Shown here piece after piece: positions 10,785 through 19,670 of a stretch of DNA of 36,304 nt. The notes below the pieces were generated by a model, which saw nothing but the letters and a program-made list of their open reading frames with translations, had not been told where the DNA came from and did not search any database. Source of the DNA: Myxococcales bacterium (GTDB lineage Bacteria > Myxococcota > Myxococcia > Myxococcales > JAKAPL01); contig JAKAPL010000035.1 in the NCBI GenBank assembly GCA_021807105.1, positions 1-36,304 on the forward strand, in the 5' to 3' direction. Both the position numbers and the translations under genes were made by a program. Numbering within the stretch: the first letter of the stretch is position 1; the number at the start of each line of letters is the position of its first letter.

Positions 10785-11702
10785 TCAGCCCGTGGAGCCG
10801 CTCTTCGTCTCGTGCGCCTTGGGGTGGGCCCGGTCGTACGTGGCGAAGAGCTGGCGCAGATCCACCTGGGTGTAGCGCTGCGTCGTGGAGAGCGAGGCGT
10901 GGCCGAGCAGCTCCTGGATCGCGCGGAGGTCGGCGCCGTTCTCGAGCAGGTGGGTCGCGAAGCAGTGGCGCAGCAGGTGCGGATAGGCCCGCCGGCCCAG
11001 GCCGCTCGCGAGGGCGGCGCGGTTCACCACGGTCCGGACCTGCCGGTCCGACAGGCGCCGGCCGGCCGGCCCGACGAAGAGCGCCGGTCCCGCCGACCCA
11101 CGGAGGCCCGCACGCGCGGCGAGCCAACGGGTCAGGGCGGCGGCGGCGGGACGGCCGAGGGGCACCTGGCGTTCCTTGTCTCCCTTGCCGACCGCGCGGA
11201 CCGAGAGCCCGTCGACGTCCACGTCCTCCACATCGAGGCCGACAGCCTCCGAGACGCGCAGTCCGCTCGAGTAGAGCAGCTCGAGGAGGGCGCGGTTGCG
11301 CATGGCGAACGGCCCCTCCCCCGCGACGGACTCGATGACCGCCGCGACCTCCTCCGGCCGGAGCACCTCGGGCAGGTGCCGGCCCACCTTCGGCCGCATC
11401 AGGCTGGCGGTCGGATCGGCCCCCGCGTGGCCGTTCTTCCGGCACCAGCGGTAGAAGGTCCGGAGGGCGGAGAGCTTGCGGGCGAGCGAGGCGGCGCCGC
11501 AGGTGGCGGCCATCGCCGCGAGGAAACCACGGACGGCCGTCCGATCCGCCGCGGCGAACGAGACCGCGCGGGTCTCGAGGAAGTCGAGATACTGGGAGAC
11601 GTCGAGTCGGTAATCGCGCAGCGTCTCGGGCGAGAGACCCCGCTCGATCTCGAGGTGCGAGAGGAACGGCACGAGCAACGTCAGACGGTCGCCGGCGGTC
11701 AC
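10785..11702 (-). CDS. xerC: Tyrosine recombinase XerC/XerD
   Basis: Site-specific recombinase that resolves chromosome dimers at dif with a partner Xer protein and FtsK. It has 305 residues, a normal length. The N-terminal SAM-like domain (FLSHLEIERGLSPETLRDY) is followed by the catalytic domain with Arg in SGLRVSEAVGL, Lys in VGKGDKERQVPLG, HLLRHCFATHLLENGADLRA (His and Arg), LGHASLSTTQRYTQV (His and nucleophile Tyr). All six catalytic positions are present. The start is the GTG at 11702. The family resembles XerC more than integrases because of its short length and its trmFO neighbourhood, also found in Firmicutes. XerD cannot be excluded. Confidence 0.9.
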   Translation of the reverse strand: MTAGDRLTLLVPFLSHLEIERGLSPETLRDYRLDVSQYLDFLETRAVSFAAADRTAVRGFLAAMAATCGAASLARKLSALRTFYRWCRKNGHAGADPTASLMRPKVGRHLPEVLRPEEVAAVIESVAGEGPFAMRNRALLELLYSSGLRVSEAVGLDVEDVDVDGLSVRAVGKGDKERQVPLGRPAAAALTRWLAARAGLRGSAGPALFVGPAGRRLSDRQVRTVVNRAALASGLGRRAYPHLLRHCFATHLLENGADLRAIQELLGHASLSTTQRYTQVDLRQLFATYDRAHPKAHETKSGSTG

Positions 11703-11753
11703 GCCATGGAGGGTACGTCGCGGCGGCGGGGAGCGCCAGATTCCCGACCGGGA

Positions 11754-13325
11754 TCAGCGCGCCAGCGCCGCCGGAACATCCAGCGGGCGGACCTCGTAGA
11801 AACCCGCGTGTTTCGGGCCGTTCACGAGGAAGGCGATCCGGCCGTCCGGGAGCCAGCGCGGGTGAGGCTCCGCGGCGTGGGCGAAGTAGCGCGGCAGGCT
11901 CCAGCCCTTCGCCGGGATGAGCGCGAGGTCGACGATGTGGCCGACGGGCTCCATGAACGCGAGCCAGAGCCAGCGCTGATCCGGCGAGAAGTCGTAGTCC
12001 TGGACGCCGGCGGCGACCCGCGTCGCCTTCTCGGGCGAGGGTCCACCGTCCCGCTCGGCGGCCGGCGCCGCGGGCGCTGCCGTCGGGACCTCCATCAGAT
12101 CGCAGGCCGTCCCCCCGGAGATGCAGCGCGTCTTGAAGAGGAGCTCCCGATCGTCTGGCGAGAAGTCGAAGGCATAGATGGCCTCCCCGACGAACCGGGC
12201 GATGCTTGGCCGCTCCGCCTGCGCGAGGAAGAGCTGCTCGGTGTACATGGGCCGGGAAACCGCGTGGAGCCAGGCGAGGTAGGCGCCCTGATGCGACCAA
12301 CCGAACAGGGACACCGACGAGGCCACCTCGATCGGCTCCCCCCCCGGCGACCAGACCGCGAGCCTGCCGGAGCGCGACTGGTCGTAGTAATCGTGCAGGA
12401 ACGCGAGCCGGCCGTCCGCGGAGAAGCGGTAGGCCCCCGCGTGGCGACCGACGAGCCGCGGCGCGCCGCCCGCGACCGGCGCGACGAACACGTCTCCCTC
12501 CAGGTAGTCCGCACGCACGCCAGCCACATAGGCGAGCGTCCGCCCATCCGGAGAGAACTCGAAGCTCGTCGCCGCCGTGCCGAGGAGCCGCTGCGCGCCT
12601 CCCTTCCATAGGTGCAACTCGGGCAGCCGGTCGGGCGTCTCCAGCGTGTACGCGATCGCCTGCCCCTTCGCGTCGAACCGGTAATCGGCGGCGCCACGGG
12701 CGACGACGATCGGGCTCGCCCTCCCGTCCACCGTCGCGAGGACCAACTCGCCTCCCGCCGCGCCCCGGCGGAAGAGGATCGCGCGCGAGTCGGACGAGAA
12801 CTCGAAGGTCGCGACGCCGCTCCCGAGGGAGATCGGCTTGCCCGCGCCGGCGAGCGGCACGAGGGACAGGGCTCCGCCCGCGATGTAACCAAGGAGATGA
12901 CCGTCCGGCGAGAAGCCGAAGAACGTGACGCCGCTGCCCATCGGGTGGACGTTGCCCTCTGCGTCCGCGATCGCCAGGAGGCCCTGGTGGGACGAGAAGT
13001 CGAAGTCGTGGAGAAACGCGACGAACCGGCCGTCCGGGGAGAAGAGGACCGCCCCGGCGAGGTTCGTGGCGCCCGGCCCGAGCGGGTGCGGCGTCCCATA
13101 AGCGTCGATGAGCGTCAACTCTCCGAGGAAGGCATCGGGGGGCAGCAGCGGTCCTCGCGGATGGATCGGGTTGCGCAAATACACGGCGGCGCCGCCCGCC
13201 GGCGACGCGAGGAGCGCCTGTCCCGGTCCCTCGGCGAGCCGGCGCGCCGGCGAGGCCTGGCCAGGGCGAGGGTGCGCCGTGCAAGCCGCGAGCGCGAGAA
13301 CGAGAGCGAAGGCCGGACGCGTCAT
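11754..13325 (-). CDS. WD40/TolB-like beta-propeller lipoprotein
   Basis: A 523-residue protein with a lipoprotein signal ([15 protein letters not shown], lipidated Cys at 15) and no recognised enzyme motif. The body has repeated strands of the TolB/PD40 type: [80 protein letters not shown] and [11 protein letters not shown]. That is about eight or nine blades of 40-60 residues, so a seven- or eight-bladed propeller is likely. The ATG overlaps the trmFO stop as ATGA, so it is translationally coupled. It sits 51 bases upstream of xerC. It probably acts in the periplasm or on the outer membrane; its partner and function are unknown. Confidence 0.85.
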   Translation of the reverse strand: MTRPAFALVLALAACTAHPRPGQASPARRLAEGPGQALLASPAGGAAVYLRNPIHPRGPLLPPDAFLGELTLIDAYGTPHPLGPGATNLAGAVLFSPDGRFVAFLHDFDFSSHQGLLAIADAEGNVHPMGSGVTFFGFSPDGHLLGYIAGGALSLVPLAGAGKPISLGSGVATFEFSSDSRAILFRRGAAGGELVLATVDGRASPIVVARGAADYRFDAKGQAIAYTLETPDRLPELHLWKGGAQRLLGTAATSFEFSPDGRTLAYVAGVRADYLEGDVFVAPVAGGAPRLVGRHAGAYRFSADGRLAFLHDYYDQSRSGRLAVWSPGGEPIEVASSVSLFGWSHQGAYLAWLHAVSRPMYTEQLFLAQAERPSIARFVGEAIYAFDFSPDDRELLFKTRCISGGTACDLMEVPTAAPAAPAAERDGGPSPEKATRVAAGVQDYDFSPDQRWLWLAFMEPVGHIVDLALIPAKGWSLPRYFAHAAEPHPRWLPDGRIAFLVNGPKHAGFYEVRPLDVPAALAR

Positions 13326-14719
13326 GGTGGCATCGAGAGAGGAGATGGAATCGAGCCCGCTTCGCCCACGGAGCCTGGGCCGGCGGCGGACACCCCGCGA
13401 GCCAGCCGCCCCTGTTGCCACGCGGCGAAGTCCGCCCGGGCCCGAGCGACGAGCGCGGCCCGGCGAGCCCCCTTCGGCACACGCCCCGGGAGCGGCGGGA
13501 AGAGGCCGAAGGTCACGTTGCTCGGCTGGTACGGATAGTCTTCGGGGTGGGCCTCGCCCGTCACGTGCCGGAGGAGCGCACCGAGGGCGGTCGTCTCGGG
13601 TGGTGGACGAAACGCGCGACCGCGGGCGCGGGCTTCGACGGCGAGCGCGGCGAGCAGACCGCAGGCGCACGATTCGACGTAGCCCTCGACGCCGGTGATC
13701 TGACCACCGAAGAACAGCCACGGAAGACGGCGCAATGAAAGGTCGGGCGCGAGGAGCCGCGGCGCGTCCAGGAACGTGTTGCGATGGACCTGGCCAAGCC
13801 GCAGGAACTCGGCGCCGGCGAGCCCGGGGAGGGTGCGGAAGATGCGCCGCTGCTCCGGCCAGGTGAGGCGCGTCTGAAAGCCGACGAGGTTGTAGGCGGT
13901 CCCCGCCCGGTCCTCGCGGCGAAGTTGGACCACCGCGTACGGCCGCCGGCCTGTGCGTGGGTCGATGAGCCCCACCGGCTTGAGCGGCCCGAACGCGAGC
14001 ACGTCGTCCCCCCGATCGGCCATGACCTCGATCGGCAGGCAGCCCTCGAACCAGCGCGGCTCCTCGAAGGCGTGCAGCGGCGCCCGCTCTGCGGCCCGCA
14101 AGGCATGGACGAAGGCGAGGTACCGCTCGCGATCGAGCGGCAGGTTGAGGTAGTCGGCGCCATCGCCTTTGCTCCAGCGGCTCTGCCGGAAGACGGCGCT
14201 CATGTCCACCGATTCGGCGGTGACGACCGGAGCGATGGCGTCGTAGAAGTGGAGCGATCCACGCCCCGCCGCGGCGGCGATCGAGCCGGCGAGCTCGTCG
14301 GTCGTGAGGGGACCGGTGGCGACGAGCGTGAGAGCTCCGGCCTCCGGGAGCATCTCGGCCTCGCGGCAAACGAGGCGCAGGCCGGGCTGCCGTTCGATCG
14401 CCGCCCTGATCTCGGCGGAGAATCGCGATCGATCGACGGCCAGCGCGTCCCCCGCAGGGACCCGCGCCGCGTCCGCGGCGGCGAGCACAGGGGAGCCGAG
14501 CCGGCGCAGCTCCTCCTTGAGCAGGCCAACCGCGTTCTCGGGGCTGTCGCTGCGCAGGGAGTTGGAGCAGACCAACTCGCACGGCTCGTCGGTGCGGTGC
14601 GCGGGCGAACGCCGCGCCGGGCGCATCTCCCACAGTTCGACGGCGACACCGCGGCGGGCGAGTTGGAGGACCGCCTCGCAGCCAGCCAGACCGGCCCCGA
14701 TGACGGTGACCGCTTCCAT
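13322..14719 (-). CDS. trmFO: Methylenetetrahydrofolate-tRNA-(uracil-5-)-methyltransferase TrmFO
   Basis: Methylates U54 in the T loop of tRNAs using methylenetetrahydrofolate and reduced FAD. It is 465 residues. FAD-binding [19 protein letters not shown] is at the N-terminus. Conserved motifs follow: [12 protein letters not shown] (with C51), DADYLNL-type [27 protein letters not shown] with a second conserved Cys, and [15 protein letters not shown] near the end. The start is the ATG at 14719, giving [13 protein letters not shown]. It is the first gene of a minus-strand run trmFO, lipoprotein, xerC, otsA. The dksA-like gene is divergent, 134 bases away. Confidence 0.94.
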   Translation of the reverse strand: MEAVTVIGAGLAGCEAVLQLARRGVAVELWEMRPARRSPAHRTDEPCELVCSNSLRSDSPENAVGLLKEELRRLGSPVLAAADAARVPAGDALAVDRSRFSAEIRAAIERQPGLRLVCREAEMLPEAGALTLVATGPLTTDELAGSIAAAAGRGSLHFYDAIAPVVTAESVDMSAVFRQSRWSKGDGADYLNLPLDRERYLAFVHALRAAERAPLHAFEEPRWFEGCLPIEVMADRGDDVLAFGPLKPVGLIDPRTGRRPYAVVQLRREDRAGTAYNLVGFQTRLTWPEQRRIFRTLPGLAGAEFLRLGQVHRNTFLDAPRLLAPDLSLRRLPWLFFGGQITGVEGYVESCACGLLAALAVEARARGRAFRPPPETTALGALLRHVTGEAHPEDYPYQPSNVTFGLFPPLPGRVPKGARRAALVARARADFAAWQQGRLARGVSAAGPGSVGEAGSIPSPLSMPP

Positions 14720-14853
14720 CGGAGAGCTCTTAGCAGGCCCATGGCCGGGAGCACAAGAACGGCGGGCGCACGGTTGCTGGGTGTCGGCGCGGGGCGGCCT
14801 CCCTAGTTTGATGGCGGCGGTGTTGGCGGCATGGACGCGAAACGAGGGACACG

Positions 14854-15240
14854 ATGACCGAGAAACAACTCGCTCTCCTGCGGCGGCAGCTCCTCCAGAG
14901 GCGCCGGCAGCTCGTGGAGACCCACCAGAACACGAACCGGGACATCGGGGAGTTGATGGATGCGCCCAAAGACCCAGAGTTCGAAGAGGGGGCGCAGACC
15001 GCCCTCACGGAGTTCACGCTTCATCGCCTGACCGACAGCCAGCGGCGCGAGGTGGAGGCCGTCGATCAAGCCATCGCCCGCATGGATGAGGGCGACTACG
15101 GCACGTGCGCGGACTGCGGTGGAGAGATCTACTTCGAGCGGCTGCAGGCACTCCCCTTCGCGACCCGCTGCACCGACTGCGCCACGATGGAGGAGAAACG
15201 CCGCGGAATCGGCGTGGTCGCCAACCCCGGCACGCTGTGA
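14854..15240 (+). CDS. dksA: DksA/TraR family zinc-finger transcription regulator
   Basis: A 128-residue protein of the DksA/TraR type, which binds the RNA polymerase secondary channel and works with ppGpp to lower rRNA and stable-RNA promoter activity. The N-terminal two thirds are helical coiled coil ([40 protein letters not shown]). The four-Cys zinc finger is C85, C88, C106 and C109 (CADC and CTDC), with the family pattern [11 protein letters not shown]. The start is the ATG at 14854 after GAGGGA. Length is slightly below E. coli DksA (151), so it might be a short paralogue. Target genes cannot be told from the sequence. Confidence 0.88.
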   Translation: MTEKQLALLRRQLLQRRRQLVETHQNTNRDIGELMDAPKDPEFEEGAQTALTEFTLHRLTDSQRREVEAVDQAIARMDEGDYGTCADCGGEIYFERLQALPFATRCTDCATMEEKRRGIGVVANPGTL

Positions 15241-15313
15241 CGCCTACGCCTGGTCTTCGGGGGCCTCGACCCACCGCGGCCAGGAGCCTGGGCGAGCGGG
15301 GATCCCGGGCCCT

Positions 15314-15507
15314 TTAACCCGTCTTATTCACGGTCCGGCTGCTGCGGCGTCCGATCCCGCGCCTCCCGAAGGGGGGGCTTGCCACCCTCCAAACGACTTG
15401 GGGGGAGGTGCTTTACGCGACGCCTCGTCGGTCGTCGCTCTCGCTTGCCCTTCTCGGCTCGCGGTCTCGAACGCCGCTACGCCGTACCGTGAATAAGACG
15501 GGTTTAA
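15314..15507. mobile_element. MITE-like element with 19-bp inverted repeats
   Basis: A perfect 19-bp inverted repeat (AACCCGTCTTATTCACGGT at 15316-15334; its complement at 15486-15504) bounds about 150 bases. The flanks read TTAA at both ends (15314-15317 and 15504-15507), which may be a target duplication or part of the ends. The interior has no convincing transposase; a short open frame through it looks like noise. It lies in the 379-base gap between the convergent ends of dksA and the TolR gene. The pattern suggests a non-autonomous element or an IS remnant; its parent family was not identified. Confidence 0.55.
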
Positions 15508-15619
15508 CGGCGGTCCTCTGGTGGGGGGATCTCAGCTTCCCCTCACCCTCAGCTACTCTCGCCTTCGGTGCTCGCCGGAGAAATCTTCGCACCGCGCGAG
15601 CATTCTCGGAAGCAGCAGA

Positions 15620-16264
15620 TCAGCCGCCGCCTTCCTTCTTCAGCACCAGGAAGCGCTCCTGATCGAGCTTGACCTTGCCCGCGGTATAGAGCACCTCGGT
15701 CAGCACGGAGAACGGCAGCCACTTGTCGCCGATGATCGTGACCCGGCCGGAGAACGGCGCCCGGGGGTTGTACTTCGCGATGTACATCTCCTTGTCGACT
15801 TCCTTCTGCAGCCGGTCGTACAACGGCGTGATCACGATCTTGCCGTCCTTGTCCGGCCCCTCGATGGCAGACGGGACCTTGACCCCGAGGGCGCAGAGCG
15901 GGCTGGGGCAGCCAGGCGAGGTCGGCGTTCCCTCCAACTCGGCGACGACCTTGTCGCCGACCAGGATTGCCTTCTCGGACAGCGTGACGGTCAGCGTTTC
16001 GTCGGGATGGAGGTTGGTCGTCGAGGTCGGCGGCGTCATGCTGCTGTTGACCTCGATCGTCGTGTTGCTCGACTGCCAGCTCTTGAGGAGGAAGACGAGG
16101 ATGATGGTCATCATGTCCATCATCGCCGTGATATTCAGTTCCTTGATCTCCCCCTGCCGCTCCCGCGCTTTGCGCCGCACCCTGCGGAGTGCCTTCTTGA
16201 ACTCCAGCCGCGCGCGGACATCCGGGTCGATCTCGCCGGGGGCCGGCTTTCCGGGAGAGGCCAT
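15620..16264 (-). CDS. ExbD/TolR family protein (second copy)
   Basis: A 214-residue protein of the ExbD/TolR type, the partner of a TolQ/ExbB/MotA proton channel. After a basic N-terminus (KKALRRVRRKARERQGEIK) comes one transmembrane segment with the critical Asp: ELNITAMMDMMTIILVFLL. The periplasmic domain (about 170 residues) ends in the TolR-like GRVTIIGDKWLPFSVLTEVL. The periplasmic part includes a Pro/Gly/Cys-bearing insert (TPTSPGCPSPLCALG). The start is the ATG at 16264, only 2 bases after the upstream TolR stop, so the pair is co-translated. Its specific job (motility, import, or envelope integrity) is not clear from sequence. Confidence 0.88.
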   Translation of the reverse strand: MASPGKPAPGEIDPDVRARLEFKKALRRVRRKARERQGEIKELNITAMMDMMTIILVFLLKSWQSSNTTIEVNSSMTPPTSTTNLHPDETLTVTLSEKAILVGDKVVAELEGTPTSPGCPSPLCALGVKVPSAIEGPDKDGKIVITPLYDRLQKEVDKEMYIAKYNPRAPFSGRVTIIGDKWLPFSVLTEVLYTAGKVKLDQERFLVLKKEGGG

Positions 16265-16266
16265 GT

Positions 16267-16797
16267 TTACTGGACTCCGGCCGCGAGGCTCACGTCGAAG
16301 AAGAGCGGCTGTTTACCCTCCGGCGTGCTGTACTCGCGGGTGGCGTCCATCGCCTTCACGAGGTCCTGGTAGGGGAGGTCGCTGTCCTCGGTCAGGATGA
16401 TCGCCGTGTTCCGCGGAAACTGACGCTTGATTTCGATCATCTTCTGCGTCAGCCCGTCGTAGTCGAAGTCCCCGCCTTTGAGCGGAACGGTCGGTACGTT
16501 CGGATCATTGCCAGCTCCGGAGAGGACGGCGCCGGTCGCCGCGACGAAAAAGCCCTTGTGGCTGATGGCCACGGTCAGCAGAAGCTTCTTGTCGTCCCCG
16601 CTGCCCGAACTGGCCCCCGGTCCGCCGTAGCTCGGCGCCGACACGTTGACGACCCCGAGGGTGATGAGCGCGGTCATGGTCAGGAGCATGAACATGATCA
16701 GGTTCATCATGATGTCGAGGTAGGGAACGATATTCAGTTCGCCGATCTCATCCTCTTCGCGGGGATGGGTCTTGCGGCGGCTGGCGTAGAAGGCCAT
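16267..16797 (-). CDS. ExbD/TolR family protein (first copy)
   Basis: A 176-residue ExbD/TolR protein. The cytosolic lead (MAFYASRRKTHPREEDEIGE) precedes a transmembrane helix with the conserved Asp: ELNIVPYLDIMMNLIMFML. The periplasmic domain follows, with a Gly/Ser-rich linker (GGPGASSGSGDDKK) and the fold's terminal strand and helix (NTAIILTEDSDLPYQDLVKA). It lies 29 bases downstream of the TolQ gene and 2 bases upstream of the second TolR. It resembles the TolQ-TolR-TolR set of myxobacterial motors such as AglR-AglQ-AglS, but family membership alone cannot prove that role. Confidence 0.88.
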   Translation of the reverse strand: MAFYASRRKTHPREEDEIGELNIVPYLDIMMNLIMFMLLTMTALITLGVVNVSAPSYGGPGASSGSGDDKKLLLTVAISHKGFFVAATGAVLSGAGNDPNVPTVPLKGGDFDYDGLTQKMIEIKRQFPRNTAIILTEDSDLPYQDLVKAMDATREYSTPEGKQPLFFDVSLAAGVQ

Positions 16798-16826
16798 GCG
16801 TCGTCCCTCGGCAGAAGCCTCGGGGG

Positions 16827-17492
16827 CTACGCCGACTGCGCCTCGGCGCCCTCACCCGACGAGCGGCGCGCGAGCAGGTTCTCCAGCTTGAGCGCATGAA
16901 GCTCGATTTCCTCGATGGTACCCTTGGCCTTCGCGGTGAGGAAGAGGTGGGCGATGATGCAGGTCACGGCGATGGACAACCCGAACGCCGTGTTGTTCAT
17001 CGCCTCCGAGATGCCCTTCGAGAGGATGATGTTCTTCTGCTCGGCCGCGACCGCGCCCAGGGAGCGGAAGGCGCGGATCAGACCGGTGATGGTCCCGATC
17101 AGCCCGAGCAGCGTCGCGATGTTCGCGATGGACCAGAGCGCCTGGATGCGCTTCGTCAGGGTCGGCGTGACTTCAAGGACCGCCTCTTCGATCCCACGGG
17201 CGACCTCGATCTCACCCCGGTTGGCCCGGGCGAGGCCCGCGCGGATCACCCGCGGCAGGACCGCGTTCGGAGCCGCCCCGCAGAGCTTCACCGCCCGATC
17301 GACGTTGCCGGTCATCACGAGCTTGGTGACCTGCTCCATGAACGGTCCACTGTTGATGCTGTAACGGAAGACGAGCGAGATGGACCGTTCGGCGATGATG
17401 GCGATGGCGGCCGCGGAGGAGATCAGGTTGACGTACATGAACGGGCCGCCGGCCCTGAAGAACTCACTCAACGAATCCAACACGGATCCCAT
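16827..17492 (-). CDS. MotA/TolQ/ExbB proton channel family protein
   Basis: A 221-residue channel protein of the TolQ/ExbB/MotA type that uses the proton gradient to drive envelope work. Three transmembrane segments are visible: near 20-40 (VNLISSAAAIAIIAERSI), near 110-130 (LWSIANIATLLGLIGTITGL) and near 155-180 (AFGLSIAVTCIIAHLFLTA). The TLLGLIGTITGLI and AMNNTAFGLSIAV segments are the family signature. The start is the ATG at 17492. It heads a three-gene operon with two TolR/ExbD proteins behind a likely sigma-70 promoter at 17547-17576. Confidence 0.92.
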   Translation of the reverse strand: MGSVLDSLSEFFRAGGPFMYVNLISSAAAIAIIAERSISLVFRYSINSGPFMEQVTKLVMTGNVDRAVKLCGAAPNAVLPRVIRAGLARANRGEIEVARGIEEAVLEVTPTLTKRIQALWSIANIATLLGLIGTITGLIRAFRSLGAVAAEQKNIILSKGISEAMNNTAFGLSIAVTCIIAHLFLTAKAKGTIEEIELHALKLENLLARRSSGEGAEAQSA

Positions 17493-17546
17493 CGTCGGTT
17501 ATCCTTTCCCTTGGTCTGGGACGGCGCGACGCGCCTGAATGGTTGG

Positions 17547-17576
17547 CTTGTACCACCCCGTCAAAAAAGGTGTCAA
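17547..17576 (-). promoter_or_regulatory. Sigma-70 promoter for the tolQ-tolR-tolR operon
   Basis: Read on the minus strand, TTGACA (17576-17571), an 18-base spacer and TACAAG (17552-17547) lie about 55 bases upstream of the TolQ start. The -35 is a perfect consensus; the -10 keeps TA. The spacer includes a T-rich run. Confidence 0.5.
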
Positions 17577-17590
17577 GGGAAAGACCTAAA

Positions 17591-17610
17591 GACTCTCCGT
17601 CCAGAGAGTC
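17591..17610. other. Perfect 7-bp stem hairpin
   Basis: GACTCTC, a six-base loop CGTCCA, then GAGAGTC. It lies between the minus-strand tolQ promoter and the plus-strand peptidase start. It could be a dyad operator or a structured leader; no T-run follows it. Confidence 0.4.
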
Positions 17611-17673
17611 GCCGCGGATTCTCCTGGCCCGCGCGCGTCCTCTCTGATACATCGCCCGCGCCCGGAGGCCATC

Positions 17674-19473
17674 ATGAAAGCCCTCGCCCTCTTCCTGCTC
17701 GCCGTCTCCGCCGAGGCGCCCCCCGCTCCGCCGGCGGCCACGCCCACGGTCGAAGAGGCCCGCGCCTTCTTTGACCAGGTCAACCGTGACCTGCGCCGCC
17801 TCTGGGTGGCCCGCGACCGCGCCGGCTGGGTCAACGAGAACTTCCTGACGGACGACACGGACGCTCTCGCCGCGGACGGCGAGGCGGCCACCGCGGCTTA
17901 CATGGCGAAGGCGATTCCCGCCTCGCGCCGGTTCGCCGGCCTCCGACTGCCGCCCGACCTCGCGCGGATGTTTTACTTGCTCTCGATCTCGCAGACGATC
18001 CCCGCCCCCGACGACCCGGCAAAGCGCGACGAGCTCGCCGGCATCGAGTCGTGGCTGCAGAGCAGCTACGGGAAGGGCAAGTATTGCCCGAAGCGGCTCG
18101 CGGGCAAGTGCCTCGACCTGGACGAGCTCTCCGACATCCTCTCCAAGAGCCGCAACTGGGACGCGCTCTCCGACGCCTGGGTCGGCTGGCACGAGATCGC
18201 GAAGCCGATGCGGGCGAAGTATGCCCGCTACGTCACGCTGGCCAACGAGGGGGCTCGTGAGCTGGGTTTCCCCGACGTGGGCGCCCTCTGGCGGTCGGGT
18301 TACGACATGAGCCCAACCGCCTTCGAGGCCGATGAGGAGCGGCTCTGGGGGCAGGTCCGGCCGCTGTACGAGGCGCTCCACTGTTACGTGCGGGCGAAGC
18401 TGCACGAGAAGTACGGCGCCCACGTCCCCGCGGACGGCCCGATCCCGGTGCCCGCCCTCGGCAACATGTGGGGGCAGGAGTGGACCGACATCTACGACCT
18501 CGTGGCGCCCTATCCGGACGAGCCGTCGCTCGACGTGAGCCGGCAGCTCGTCGACCAGCACGTCGCCCCCAAGCGGATGGTCGAGATGGCCGAGGGTTTC
18601 TTCACTTCCCTGGGCTTCCCGCCGCTGCCGAAGACCTTTTGGGACCGTTCGCTGTTCACCCGCCCCCGCGACCGTGAGGTCGTCTGCCACGCGAGTGCCT
18701 GGGACGTCCAGTGGAACGGCGACCTGCGCATCAAGGTCTGCATCGAGCCGACCGAGGACGATCTCGTGACGCTCCACCACGAGCTGGGCCACGACTTCTA
18801 CTTCCAGAGCTACGACACCCTGCCGATCCTCTTCCAGCAGGGGGCCAACGACGGCTTCCACGAGGGCATCGGGGACACCATCGCCCTCTCGGTCACCCCC
18901 GATTACCTGCGGCGGATCGGGCTGCTCCCCCGGGTCTCCGAGAGCGAGAAGGCCCGCCTCGACGCGCTCATGAAGCGGGCCCTCTTCAAGGTCGCCTTTC
19001 TCCCCTTCGGCCTGCTCGTCGACGAGTGGCGCTGGAGCGTCTTCTCGGGCAAGGTCGATCCCGCCCACTACAACCGGGCTTGGTGGGAGCTGAAGGAGAA
19101 GCTCCAGGGCGAGGCGCCGCCCATCCCACGCGACGAGGCCGACTTCGACCCCGGCGCCAAGTACCACGTGGCGTCCAGCACGCCGTATGCCCGCTACTTC
19201 CTCGCCGCCATCTACCAGTTCCAGTTCCACCGGGCGCTCTGCCAGGCCGCCGGCTACTCCGGTCCGCTCGATCGCTGTTCGATCTACGGAAGCAAGGCCG
19301 CCGGGAGGAAGCTGCGGGCGATGCTCTCGCTGGGGGCGAGCCAGCCGTGGCCCGACGCCATGCAGGTCCTCACCGGACAGAGACGGGCCGACGCTTCCGC
19401 CATCCTCGACTACTTCGCGCCGCTGAAGAAGTGGCTCGACGAGCAGAACCGCGGCCGGCAGTGCGGCTGGTAG
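17674..19473 (+). CDS. Secreted ACE-type peptidyl-dipeptidase (peptidase family M2)
   Basis: Zinc metallopeptidase likely to remove C-terminal dipeptides outside the cytoplasm. It has 599 residues, the right length for a single-domain ACE. A short signal peptide is present (MKALALFLLAVSAEA). The zinc site is HHELGH with the third ligand Glu in HEGIGDTIALS. Other family landmarks are WHEIAKPMRAKYARYVTLAN, GNMWGQEWTDIYDLVAPYP and TPYARYFLAAIYQFQFHRAL. The start is the ATG at 17674 after GGAGG. Family M2 is well known from animals, but bacterial members exist, so this is a bacterial ACE homologue. It stands alone, and a family A palindromic element begins 8 bases after its stop. Confidence 0.9.
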   Translation: MKALALFLLAVSAEAPPAPPAATPTVEEARAFFDQVNRDLRRLWVARDRAGWVNENFLTDDTDALAADGEAATAAYMAKAIPASRRFAGLRLPPDLARMFYLLSISQTIPAPDDPAKRDELAGIESWLQSSYGKGKYCPKRLAGKCLDLDELSDILSKSRNWDALSDAWVGWHEIAKPMRAKYARYVTLANEGARELGFPDVGALWRSGYDMSPTAFEADEERLWGQVRPLYEALHCYVRAKLHEKYGAHVPADGPIPVPALGNMWGQEWTDIYDLVAPYPDEPSLDVSRQLVDQHVAPKRMVEMAEGFFTSLGFPPLPKTFWDRSLFTRPRDREVVCHASAWDVQWNGDLRIKVCIEPTEDDLVTLHHELGHDFYFQSYDTLPILFQQGANDGFHEGIGDTIALSVTPDYLRRIGLLPRVSESEKARLDALMKRALFKVAFLPFGLLVDEWRWSVFSGKVDPAHYNRAWWELKEKLQGEAPPIPRDEADFDPGAKYHVASSTPYARYFLAAIYQFQFHRALCQAAGYSGPLDRCSIYGSKAAGRKLRAMLSLGASQPWPDAMQVLTGQRRADASAILDYFAPLKKWLDEQNRGRQCGW

Positions 19474-19481
19474 CCCGTCCG

Positions 19482-19670
19482 TCCGACTTGGGTTTCGCCC
19501 TCTTGGCCGTCGCGAGATCGAGGACGGGGCGGCGCCGCCGCCGCGACGCACAGGCGGTTTTCGTCGAAGACGTACTGAAGTACGTCGAGACGAAAACCGC
19601 CGAGCACCGAAGCGCCGGCCGCGCCGGACCGACCGCGAGCAGGCGGTAAAAGGGCGAAACCCAAGTCCGA
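19482..19670. repeat. Family A palindromic element, copy A1
   Basis: A ~189 bp element with terminal inverted repeats, GACTTGGGTTTCGCCCT at 19485-19501 and its exact complement at 19651-19667 (17 of 17). The centre is a nested hairpin: GGCGGTTTTCGTC at 19553-19565 pairs with 19589-19601, and inside it GACGTACT pairs with AGTACGTC across a 2-base gap (19569-19586). It begins 8 bases after the ACE stop. A second copy in the same orientation is at 34239-34423. No transposase is encoded, so it is probably non-autonomous. It may also act as a structured 3' end for the upstream mRNA. Confidence 0.85.

Noticed and set aside
15408..15662. Short open frame inside the MITE-like element
   Set aside because: No ribosome site and no conserved protein pattern; it crosses the inverted repeat and the end of the TolR gene.
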